Origin: Coffea arabica
Lineage: Eukaryota; Streptophyta; Magnoliopsida; Gentianales; Rubiaceae
Reading direction: 5' to 3'
DNA: 64,000 nt
Assembly: GCF_036785885.1 (NCBI RefSeq)
Contig: NC_092320.1
Span: 19,097,557 to 19,161,556, forward strand
Each line of letters opens with the position of its first letter. The first letter of the stretch is position 1. A program made the translations under genes and the position numbers. Below the pieces are notes generated by a model. The model was not told the DNA's origin. It saw nothing but the letters and a program-made list of their open reading frames with translations, and did not search any database. Shown piece by piece: positions 23,007 through 33,379 of the stretch.

Positions 23007-24354
23007 ATGGCTTCATCTATCACTCTGATCGCAGTCTTTTCAATTGCCCTGGTAAGGTTTCTCAACAATCAATACTGTACTTGAAGTAGTAGTTCATATG
23101 AGATAATTGCTAGACTGTATAGGAATACTGATGAAACCCGTGAATTAAAGCTACCTGAGAAAACACATTCTTCTTCCTTTTTGCACATTTATCTGCAGCT
23201 CTAACCATCGCCACTGAAGGAATGGAAGCTCTTCAGATGGTTCTGTAGTTCTATTCTCATAAAAGCTTGACTTCCAAACATTACCAATGCTGGTACCATA
23301 CTTAAACGTCAATGTAACTTGAGTAATGGCATATGACACTATTTACCATTTTTTAGTTAGAGGATTCATCCGGGAAAGATTGAAAGTCAAATCAAGAACC
23401 TTAAAATCAACATAAGGAATATTCCTGTTGCCAGTTGAGCTCGTATTTGGAAATTAACTATCCTTCCCTACTAGGGGTCATCTTTTACGGTGCTACCATC
23501 AACGTACCTATATTGACGTTAGTTTCTTTTATGTTAATATTTGCACAAATGTGCAGTTTGCATGCATCACGGAAGCAAGGAAGAATCCTACGGACTTTTT
23601 GCAATCTGCTGTCATTAACGAGCATACTGAGGACAATCACCATGCAGAGTCGTCCCTTTCCAATCAGAAGAAGACAAGTAATGGTAACACATTGAAGGAT
23701 TTCGAGTCGAAACCCGGCTCCTTTCTCTGGGGGTATCAAGGCAACGACGCTGAGTCTAAGTCTAAGGAGGAGAAGCCTCTTATGAAAGGCTTTGAGTCAA
23801 AGCCCGGCTCCTTTCTTTGGGGGTATCAGGGCAACGACGCTGAATCTAAGTCTAAGGAGGAGAAGCCTCTTATGAAAGGCTTTGAGTCGAAGCCCGGCTC
23901 CTTTCTCTGGGGATATCAAGGCAACGACGTTGAGTCTAAGTCTAAGGAGGAGAAGCCTCTTATGAAAGACTTTGAGTCAAAGCCCGGCTCCTTTCTCTAG
24001 GGGTATCAAGGTCCTCTTATGAAAGACTTTGAGTCGAAACCTGGCTCCTTTCTCTGGGGGTATTAAGGAAACGACGCTGAGTCTAAGTCTAAGGAGGAGA
24101 AGCCTCTTATGAAAGACTTTGAGTCGAAGCCCGGCTCCTTTCTCTGGGGGTATCAAGGCCCTCTTATGAAAGACTTTGAGTCAAAGCCCGGCTCCTTTCT
24201 CTGGGGGTATCAAGGCAATGACGCTGAGTCTAAGTCTAAGGAGGAGAAGCCACTTATGAAAGACTTTGAGTCGAAGCCCGGCTCCTTTCTCTGGGGGTAT
24301 CAAGGCAACCACGCTGAGTATAAGGAGGAGAAACCACTCGTGAAAGATAATTAA
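23007..24354 (+). pseudogene. Repeat-containing secreted peptide precursor, copy A (two nonsense codons)
   Basis: Exon 1 (23007-23051) encodes the signal start MASSITLIAVFSIAL. The intron runs 23052-23556 with GT and AG ends. Exon 2 (23557-24354) begins FACITEARKNPTDF and goes on to eight repeats. The order is three long units (30 residues), short (19), long, short, long, and a final long unit ending KDN. Each unit has DFESKPGSFLWGYQG or a close variant. The fourth repeat is stopped by TAG at 23998-24000 in place of the Trp codon, and the fifth by TAA at 24064-24066 in place of the Gln codon. Both are single transitions relative to copy B and the frame is otherwise kept. A truncated product would hold three complete cores. 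See the intact copy at 61672 for the family argument. Confidence 0.85.
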
Positions 24355-24463
24355 TGTCCAGGGAAGCCGCAACTTTACCTCTGAATGAGCTACGGACATA
24401 TATGTCTTCTGGCTGGTCTGATTTTCTCCATTTTCTTTATTGGCATGAAAATGTGTGATATGT

Positions 24464-24469
24464 AATAAA
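24464..24469 (+). terminator. Poly(A) signal AATAAA of precursor copy A
   Basis: AATAAA about 110 bp after the stop codon, conserved at 63309-63314 in copy B. Its distance fits a short plant 3' UTR. Confidence 0.5.
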
Positions 24470-24571
24470 TGCAGTTCTTCTTTCAACCAAGCGTTCCGTA
24501 TAATTAATTAAATGAAGTCAGTACCGTTGAGTGCATTTTCTGTTTCTTTGTTTGTTGTTTCTTTTTGCCAT

Positions 24572-26256
24572 TGACGGGTTTTTACTTTAAGTGCAAGTTT
24601 AATTCCGATTTTACACCCGTTGGACTGCAAGTATACAGGTCGCAATTGTAGTACAAGATGTGTATCGGGTCGATCCCACGAGGAGCAATTTAAACAATTA
24701 CTAAGCCCTTATTCTCTCTATTATTTAGACTTACAATTAATTTGAGCAGAGAAAGTCTAATGCTGTAATCTACAAATCTGATATACAAATCTAGTTTAAC
24801 AAATACTGAATACAAATAGAGAAATTTTACTTAAGGAAGATTCTAGGGATGTAGATTCCACTTATGGCATAAACTACACAAATGAATGGATTTACTCCTT
24901 GCTATTATTCTTGCTTAACCAGAGATTTATTTCCAAGAATACCAAGTCTCATTTTCATGATGAAATGGCTTAGAGCAATATAGATTTCCCTATTTTCATG
25001 GTGAAATATTCTACTACTCCGTTTTATTTCATGAAATGCTCAATAATCCACCTAAGTGTATCTCTATTTTCATGAACATACAACTCAAGCTCTACTCATG
25101 TGTTTCAATTGTTATTACCAATTCTCATTGAATAATAACACTATAAACATGCTATTGGTGATCAATCAATAACAAGTAATCACAGCTACACAAGTAGACA
25201 AGTTAATACAAGATATAACAAGTGTAGATCACATTCAATTAGTATTATTTAGCAATAAGTTTCATCTACTCCCTAGATGAAGGAGTTTAGCTACTCATGA
25301 ATGATTTAACAATCAAACTCACAAGTTTATTAATGCAAAACATCATAAAGTACAAGTATGAGAAAGATAAAAGAAAGCTTAGCCAATTGAAGGTGAAGCT
25401 CTCCAATTCCTGCTATGTTCTTGCACAATATGATTATAAGTGAAACTCTCCAAAAAAATGCTTCTCCAAGTACTCCTATCTAGAGAGAAAAAATGTTACA
25501 AAATGAAAAACTAGCTACGTATGGTCCTCTTGGCTTCTCCCCTGTGTTTCTACATAAAATGTGGTAGAAATTCCATTCCTCTCACTTCATAATTTCCTCC
25601 ACTCAGATTTTGTAAAAAGAAGTCAAAGATATGATGTTTCCTTTTGTCCACACTCATTTGGTCTTCTCTTTTGTTGCAGAAGCATGTGCCACCGATTTCT
25701 GTCCCTCAAAATAGCTGGAAAAGTTGTGAGAAAGGTAAAGAAAAACGGCTGTACCACTTGCTGAAGAGAGAGACAGATCCGAGCCTCGGATCCGAGGGCT
25801 GAAAATGGATCCGAGCTCGGATTATAGGATCCGAGGTCTTCCCTTGATAGATCCGAGGTCGGATCGTCCTGACCTCGGATACACTCCGCCAGAAGTACAG
25901 ACGAGGGGTCGGATCCCTCTTATACACACGGATCCGAGCTCGGATCCGTGTTGAGTAATTTTCCAGTTTTTCACTTCTTCCCTTTTTCTACATTTTTGCT
26001 CCCAATTTCTTGTATACTTTGTCCTCTGGATGACCCTGACATTTCTTTCAACTTGTGCATGAATTTCATACATCAATTACCTTCACAATTTCACAAAATT
26101 AACGCATTAATCCACTCATTTATCAATTTCTTAACCCTTAAACAATATTTAAGCAATTATCACCAAAAGAGTTCAAATATGGCTTTAATCTTCTCAAAAC
26201 ATACCAAAAATTCATGCCAAATTCGTACAAAATGTACGTTAAATATTCACTCATCA
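24572..26256 (+). mobile_element. Solo LTR of the Athila-like element, inserted after the duplication
   Basis: The insert is 1685 bp, starts TGACGGG, ends CTCATCA, and is flanked by the 5-bp duplication GCCAT (24567-24571 and 26257-26261). Copy B has the unoccupied site at 63413-63417. Sequence blocks match the LTR at 3294-5029, including the GATCCGAGCTCGGATC cluster at 25776-25945. No internal region is present. Confidence 0.95.
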
Positions 26257-27182
26257 GCCATTTACCATAGACAGGAAGCGCACAAAAAATGAGCTATTCA
26301 AGCATGACAAGAATCATAGAGTGAGCGAACCAACTATACCTTGATAATCTAAAAAGAGTTCTGCAAACTCGTACTCTCGTACTAAACCAGGACCATATAT
26401 ATATATAGATATGTCGATTCAATTTTCTAATGATGTGTGTGGTACGAACGCACATTAGAATTACAGAAAATTCTAGAGTAAACTTTCACAAAAGAAGGGA
26501 AAGAATGGAGAGCTCTTGAAGCGTGATTGATCGCTATTCTTAAGAATCCAATTATCCATACTACACTAAGTATTTGCTGTAGAGATAAAGGTAATTTAAC
26601 TTTAGGATACAACAAGAGAAGAAGAAGTTGATAGCAATATCAAGTTTCTCAAACTAAGAAATGATCAAATAATTCTAGCTAGTTTTGACAATAAAGGCTT
26701 GTTTTTTTACAAGTAACCTGTTTTCCACTCGTCTCTAAGTATATATCCTTCGATACGTGGCACTTAATCCCAATTATTTGACTTTAAACTTCATTCTGTG
26801 ATGTGGATTCTATGTGTTAGTATATACAAGACTAATCTTAAACATTACTTGAAAATCATATTATATGTAATTGAGTACCGCATAACTTGCAATTATCCAC
26901 TTACGCTCTCAATATTATTGGGATATTACATGGATTTTCGTTTCGGTAACTCTAATTATATAGTCTCACGATCCATCTTAACTGAAGGGGCCATTATGAA
27001 TTACCAATTATATAGTCTCACGATCCATCTTAACTGAAGGGGCCATTATGAATTAGATGAACATGAAGTTGAATTTCGATTCTCAAGCTATTCCCTTCCT
27101 CTTTCTTCATTGTAAGGATTAGAGTCTCTTTTGGAGGAAAAAAACACTCTAATTATACAGGATTAAAGCAAATAGCAATGGT
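26257..27182. other. Duplication copy A right part and flank, no gene seen
   Basis: AT-rich sequence without a credible gene. It matches 63413-64000 in copy B up to about 26847, after which no comparison is possible. A 50-bp tandem repeat lies at 26954-27055. Confidence 0.55.
26954..27055 (+). repeat. Tandem 50-bp repeat, two units
   Basis: The unit starting AATTATATAGTCTCACGATC occurs at 26954-27003 and again at 27006-27055, separated by CC and apparently identical. No function is suggested. Confidence 0.9.
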
Positions 27183-28941
27183 TGATAAGTGACTAATTTA
27201 CGCAATAATTGTATAATATTTTATATTATTTTTAGTCACTTTAGTTATATTATTGGAAGAAAATGAATGATTTTGGCTATAATTGGTGAAAAATACTTTT
27301 AAATAATTAAATGAGGTTTTTATCACTTTTTACTTGGATTTTGTGTATTTTGATAGTTTTGACATATTTTCGTATTTCGGCTATAACTTGAGTTACAATG
27401 ATCGGATTGGGATGATTCTTGAACCCATTTGAAGATAAGAGATAGATCTACAACTTTGGTGAAAACATCTGAATCCAGTTTGAAGCGTTTCCAAGTCAAA
27501 AAGCCGAATTACAGTAGCAAATTTCCACTGGTCGAAGCTGAAACAGGGCAATGAGCAGGCAAGGGTATTTCGGTCATTTCTCAGCCTACACAGATCCAAA
27601 TGAGGTGATTCTTGATGCATTGGAAAGCTAACTCAAAGGGCTACAAATTTCATGTTTTGATCAAGAGCTAAATCAGCTTTTATCATCAAGAAAAGTTCAG
27701 TGGAAGTTGATGCAAAATTGGAGCAGAGCTGGAAATTGAACCAGAAGTGATCAAATGGTCACTGTAGCAATCCGGCAGGAATTTGGCCGGATTTGTGGCC
27801 GGATTCCTGGCCGGATTGTGGTCAGAGAAGGCTGCTCTTTACGCGGAAAACTTAATTTCATCTCCACCAACTCACATGTGATGCTAGACATGTGAGAAAC
27901 ATTCTCAGCTGTAAAAGGGAGGTGTAAACCTCACTTCTTGACCAACTTTCATCATTATATAGCAAAAGCTTGCAAGATTGAAGGGAGATAGAGAGAGATA
28001 CGGGAGAAAGCTTGGACTGCAAAAAATGTAGCTCTACCATTCTTCCTAGTGTTAGTTTAGCTTAGTATAGAGTAGGATAGTTCATCCATTCTTGTTATTA
28101 GCTAGATAAAGAAGAAGATAAAGGATGAAGAAGGCAAGGAAGAAAGCTCATGTGACAAGGGTTGTATTCCTTCCAAACTCTTTATCTTTTGTACTTGATT
28201 CCAAGTTTAGTTGATATGCAAGTTCTGGATTTTGTGTTCAATATGTGTCTCTAAAGTTTATACCTTGGGTTTGGTTGAACTTTCTATAATTGTTAGTGTT
28301 TATTATTTGGTTATTTGATTGCTATGATTTGAGCAAGTTATTTAGCACTTTGGCTCTTTAAATCATGATTAATTTGGTACCATTGATTGTGATTATCTAA
28401 GGTGTTGTTTCTGCAATGAAAATTGAGATTTAACACTGGTTCAAGAAGTGCTAAACATAGGGAATACACTCACGAGAGTAGAGCTACACCTATGTGGTTT
28501 TAGTGATTCATTCCATGTAATTTCACTGAAGAAATGAACTTGTAGCTAATTTCATAACCATGAGAATAGGTATGGATTAGTTATGAGTATAGTTGATTCA
28601 CTACGAAAGTAGGTTTCACATGTTTAAGGAAATTACACCATAACTAGCTTAGATGTAGTATTCAATGATCCAAATATAGCACTTGCATGAGTAGTTAGGG
28701 ATACCACAATCTAAGGAGCTTTTATTTGTTATTTTATATAATTTCAGTAGGTTAAATTTGTTATAATTCATTGATAGTCTAAATAATAGAGAAGCTTTCG
28801 TAATACCGGTAATTGTTCACTCTTCCCTGTGGAATCGACCCGATATATACCCTAAACTACTAGTTGACCTGTATACTTGCAGTGAATGGGTGTAATTCGA
28901 TTTTTTTTTTTTTAACTTGCACGTATGTAAAATACCCGTCA
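27183..28941 (-). mobile_element. Solo LTR (Athila-like subfamily), minus orientation
   Basis: This 1759-bp element reads TGACGGGTATTTTACATACG at its start on the minus strand and ends ACTTATCA. It is flanked by the 5-bp duplication ATGGT (27178-27182 and 28942-28946). It is clearly the closest relative of the solo LTR in BURP gene 1, sharing both termini and a conserved middle. It has no internal domain. Confidence 0.92.
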
Positions 28942-28946
28942 ATGGT

Positions 28947-29371
28947 CTATAAAAGCATAAAAAGTAAGCAGGCTGGGGCATATTTATTAAAACATGAAAA
29001 TAATATGAAATTTTATAATACACATGATACGAATAATAAACTGTACGTAAATAATGCAAATATATTCGAAAAGTACAAAGCTGATCAAAATACAGCTTCA
29101 TTTACCATGTGCATAATAGCTGTGTGCACATTCTAGTGAAGATTTTTTTATTTTTAGTGTAAGTGAGAAATTTCGAGTTCCAAACCTTTCACTTACACTC
29201 TTTTTTCCTATATCATCCAATCCATCCCTTCCCATATTTTTATGAAGATGAGCACATAATGTGAGTTTTTATTTTTTGAGGTGAATAACTTGTTCACAAA
29301 AAAGTTTTCTCGATTTAGGTAAAGTTTAAACTTTACCTTGTCTAAACAACGCAAGTAGATGCCACTAGGAC
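28947..29371. other. Spacer, no gene seen
   Basis: AT-rich stretch between a solo LTR and a MITE. No coding frame or structured repeat stands out. Confidence 0.5.
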
Positions 29372-30160
29372 TAGGGATGGCAACGGGGCGGGGGACCCCT
29401 CCCCCATCCCCCGCCCCGCTACCTACAAACTCCCCCCGTCCCCCGCCTCCCACTTCCCCTGCCCCGCCCCGCTTCCCCCGCGGGGTTAATAAAATTTTTC
29501 CCGCTAGATTAATAAAATTTTATTATAGTTAAATTTTAATAAATAATCAAGTACTAAAATATCAACACATCATCAAGTTATTATTCATTTTAATTTTATA
29601 ATTGAAACTCATAAAAACAATCAAACAAAAATTATTTGAATACAATCCAACATGATGAAATAAATATAACTAAAATAGTTAAGTTTTCACTTTTGGTACA
29701 AATACAATCACTAATTCATTATTGTGTTTGTGCTTTTTTTTTTAGAAAAAGTGTTATTCAATTAAGTATAATTAGAAATTTAGTATAAATGTATTACTAA
29801 ATTTAGTATAACTAATTAATAAATTCTATTAGTAGACATGTCTAATTATTCGTATAATTGATAATATTAATTATATTACATACACTAATATACATTATAT
29901 AATACATCTAACTAATAATATCATTATCATAAGTTTATAACTAATTAAATTACATATTATATATAATTATATATATAATTTTTTTTGAGGGTGGCGGGGC
30001 GGTGGATGGGGCGGGGGTATACTCCCCCGCTCCCCGCCTTGTTTCTAAACGGGGGAAAAAATTCCCCCCCGTCCCCGCCCCATCCCCCGCCCCAACCCCA
30101 GCCCCGAGAGCCCCCCGCGGGGCGGTTGCCTGCGGGCACCCGCCCCCATTGCCATCCCTA
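29372..30160. mobile_element. hAT-type MITE 1 (789 bp)
   Basis: Terminal inverted repeats TAGGGATGGCAA and TTGCCATCCCTA are flanked by the perfect 8-bp duplication ACTAGGAC (29364-29371 and 30161-30168), the signature of hAT transposons. The ends are extremely G/C-rich (runs of GGGGCGGGG and CCCCGCCCC) and the middle is AT-rich. It has no transposase, so it is non-autonomous. Open frames in the GC-rich ends are not genes. Confidence 0.93.
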
Positions 30161-30266
30161 ACTAGGACAGAAGTCATTATGATGACTTCATCCAAGGTAA
30201 CGAAAAAAAAGGCGTACAATTGCACTTAAAATTTGTGAATTTATAGTACTATTTCATGGTTTATCC

Positions 30267-30750
30267 TAGGGGTGTTTCGCGAATCGAGCCGCTCGCGATC
30301 GAAAACGAGCTCGACTCGAGCTCGTCAATATCGAGTTTGAGTCGAGCTCGAGCTAATTAAGTCGATCTCGAGCTCAAGCTCGAGCTCAAAAACATTAAGC
30401 TCGTTGGCTCGCGAGCGGCTCACGAGCTCGATTATATATATATTTTTTTATTTTTTATTTTAATAGTAAAATTACATATATCTCTAATATTTTATTATTT
30501 ATTAAAAAAATTATTATTTTATTCATTTTTAAAAATAAATAATTATTTTTTATTTTTTAAAAATAAAATAATAATAATTATTTTTTTATTTTTTAAGCTC
30601 AAGCTTGAGCTCGAGCTCGACTCGAATTTGACTCATGCTCAAGCTCGAGCTCGATATTTTGAGCTCGTCGAGCTCGAGCTTCACAAAATTAACTCGAGGT
30701 CGGCTCGATTAGCCAAAGCTCGACTCGAGGTCGGCTCGTTTGCACCCCTA
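30267..30750. mobile_element. hAT-type MITE 2 (484 bp), foldback
   Basis: Ends TAGGGGTG and CACCCCTA with the 8-bp duplication GTTTATCC (30259-30266 and 30751-30758). Both arms are rich in GAGCTCGA-type sequence and are largely inverted copies of each other around an AT-rich centre, so single strands could fold into a long hairpin. No coding capacity. Confidence 0.92.
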
Positions 30751-30758
30751 GTTTATCC

Positions 30759-31911
30759 CCTCAAAGTTAACAACAAATAATGTTTTGAACCCCATTTAAA
30801 CAACTTATGAGCGTAATTCAAATTTATTGCTCCATTATGTGTGTACAATGTATCAAAACAAAAGAGTAGCAAATTGTGTTTTATTGCACTTTTTGTTTAG
30901 CTAGCTTCATGCAAATTAACCTTCGTAGATTATAGGTAAAGAATTGGTTTGCCATTCAATGTATCCAAGAAATATGTGTTAGTACATAATGCTTATTTTA
31001 ATGGATGTACTGGTGTAAAACAAAATTACAAATTATTAAATTTTAAACTTTACAAGTACTTAAAGCACAATAATTTTTTATTAAATTAAAATTTTCCCTT
31101 CTGTGATTTGGTAGTTTATCTTATAACCCCTCTATAGTTTAAAAATCTGTAATCAACCTCCTCATAATCTGGGTTAACATATCATCGTTAATTTTTCTAA
31201 AGTTTAAGTCAAATTAATATATTGAAAAATTTATCCTTTCACTAATTCTTTGAGGTAGTTACAAAACTATTACAATTATTATACACCTTAAACTATGTAT
31301 TTGTTTTCAAGTAAACACAAAAGGTGCAACAAACCATTTTTAGCCAAGTTAATAAAATTGCAAATGTAACAATAAAAAGCACCCTATGAAAAGTTACTCT
31401 ATATGATTAAGAAAATAATTTATATTTATTAGAATGGAAAAAAGTTGCCAGAAGAGGGAGAGACCATAAGAAAAATAGTTTAGAGTGAACTGCATCAATC
31501 ATGCCTTCCATCAGGGAAAAAATGATAGATGTGCGTGTATATAGGTACATATACGCGCATTTATGTATGTGCATGTACACGGACGTGAGGTAGTTCCTTT
31601 AAAAAGTAGCTTCTCCTGCAATAATCCAAATTTTAGCACAGTGGCAGAAATGGAAAAGTAGTATAGGCTGAACCGAAATCTACTAAAATACAAGCTTGAA
31701 ATTCAGATAGAAATTGAAATGCATAAAACGTCCAGAGCCTTTTTTTTTTTTTTTTTGAGGAGATAAAACGTTCGGAGCTGAAAGCAGAACCAGTCTTTGA
31801 GTCGTAGTGTTATTTAGATTCAAGTGAAAGAGGGGGCACAGGATACAATACAGCAGCCAAACAGAAATGGAAGCTTGAGCTCTTGGACCATTTGGCCAGA
31901 ACGGTAGAGCC
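30759..31911. other. Spacer, no gene seen
   Basis: AT-rich with a T-run at about 31741-31756. Its right end is presumably the 3' flank of BURP pseudogene 2, which is transcribed leftward. Confidence 0.5.
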
Positions 31912-32161
31912 CTAAATTGGAACCAATACAAAGCTTTCTGCCGGAAGAACATGGCAAACATGGGAGGTCCCGGAAGGCAACGCGACCATGGTTCCGGTAT
32001 CCATGTGACAAACAGCTTCGATTGTCAGTAAAATCCTGTACACGCCCGATTGTCAGCCTGTTGAGAATGGCAATAAAAGATTTAAGGATAAGCCATGGTT
32101 CGACAGGATGTCATCTTCGGAGTTAAAATCATTTCAGGAACTTGTAAGATTGTGTTGTTTT

Positions 32162-32400
32162 TATTAGGGATAATGTATATCTCTGTAACAGAGTTAATGT
32201 ATATCTCTGTAACAGAGTTGGTTATCAGTTTGGATTGGTAAATAGATATCTAGCTGATTAGGCGTTATCCTTAGCTGTACTTGTATTCAAATAGGATTAG
32301 TAGCTATCGGTAGCGATATTCACGGTTTGGGCTGTATGTATATATCCTTGCCGAATGCGTAAGAAACTGGATAAAAACTTCTTCCGCTGAAACCTTTTCA
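32162..32400 (+). repeat. 5' LTR of the Copia element
   Basis: This LTR has a 24-bp tandem duplication near its start (AATGTATATCTCTGTAACAG twice). It is the same length as the 3' LTR. Confidence 0.93.
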
Positions 32401-32412
32401 TGGTATCAGAGC
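32401..32412 (+). promoter_or_regulatory. Primer binding site of the Copia element (initiator tRNA-Met)
   Basis: TGGTATCAGAGC directly after the 5' LTR is the standard complement of the initiator tRNA-Met 3' end used by plant Copia elements. Confidence 0.9.
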
Positions 32413-32438
32413 AAGAACCTTCTGTCAACTGAAAAAAC

Positions 32439-33305
32439 ATGGAAGGAGATGGAAAGAAAATAGTGTCGCCATACACCTTGTATGCCAATGATAATCCTGG
32501 AAATATAATCACCCAGGTACAGTTGAAGGAGGATAATTATGACGAATGGGCTAGAGCAATCCGAACTGCTCTTAGAGCCAAGAAGAAATTCGGATTCATT
32601 GATGGAACCATAGCACAGCCAGATGAAGATTCCGATGAATTAGAAGACTGGTGGACAGTGAATTCCATGCTTATATCGTGGATGATGAATACGATTGAGC
32701 CAACGGTGCGATCTACTTTGACACACAGGGAGATTGCAAAGAACTTGTGGGAAGACATTAAAGAATGTTTCTCAGTGACTGATGGTGCACGAGTGCAGCA
32801 ACTGAAGACAGAATTAGCAAATTGCAAACAGCAAGGACTCTCCCTTATGAGTTACTATGCTAAATTGAAGCGACTGTGGGAGGAACTGGTGAATTATGAT
32901 GCAATCTCTACGTGCAAGTGTGGGGGTTGTACGTGTAATGTGGCAACTGAATTAACAAAGAAACGAGAAGAAGAAAAACTTCATCAATTTCTGATGGGGT
33001 TAGACGATGCATATAGAACAGTGAGATCAAACATTTTGAGCACAACTCCATTGCCTGGTGTGAGCAAGGCGTATTCCTTGATGTGCCAAGAAGAAAGGGT
33101 TCGAAATATCTCCAAGGAAAAAGAGATTAACAACGAAGCGGCTAGCTTTGTGGTTCAGGCCAAAACAGGAATCAAGGATAGGAGTGCCGTTTGTAAATAC
33201 TGCAATCGCGAAGGGCATGATGCTGACGGATGTTTTCAGCTGATTGGATATCCCGATTGGTGGGGTGATCGACCTAAAATGTCTGGTTCGGGTCGAGGAA
33301 GATAG
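32439..33305 (+). pseudogene. Copia gag
   Basis: A frame of 288 codons starts at an ATG 26 bases after the PBS. It has the gag N-terminal region (LKEDNYDEWARAIRTALRAK), the gag polyprotein middle, and a CCHC zinc knuckle CKYCNREGHDADGC at about 33192-33233. It ends in a TAG at 33303 within a Gly/Arg-rich tail. In related elements gag continues into pol, so the stop and the following frame change probably disable pol expression, unless recoding occurs. Confidence 0.85.
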
Positions 33306-33379
33306 ACTGGAGGAAGAGGACGTGGCAAGATGTCAGGAAGAGGACGAAATGGGGCACGAGTTAATGCAGCAAGTAATTG

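Larger units (their letters stand above)
10931..26847 (+). repeat. Segmental duplication, copy A
   Basis: From about 10931 (GGCACAATCGAATTTAGG) this region repeats in the same order and orientation as 45548-64000, by eye at about 99% identity outside insertions. Its right end is not known, because copy B runs off the window at the base matching about 26847. Copy A differs by a LINE (13473-17086) and a solo LTR (24572-26256). It lacks the LTR element and the retrocopy that are in copy B. It contains the truncated BURP fragment and the broken precursor copy. Confidence 0.95.

Noticed and set aside
23151..23339. Minus-strand 62-codon frame in the precursor intron (also 61816-62004)
   Set aside because: No recognised domain; it is preserved in both copies only because of the recent duplication.
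24181..24486. Minus-strand open frames with repeated Leu/Arg-rich units opposite the precursor repeats (also 62642-63331)
   Set aside because: They are the antisense of the coding repeat; the plus strand has signal exon, splice sites and promoter, the minus strand has none.
29957..30229. Open frames rich in Gly, Ala and Pro at the right end of MITE 1
   Set aside because: They arise from G/C runs in the MITE terminus and are open on both strands.
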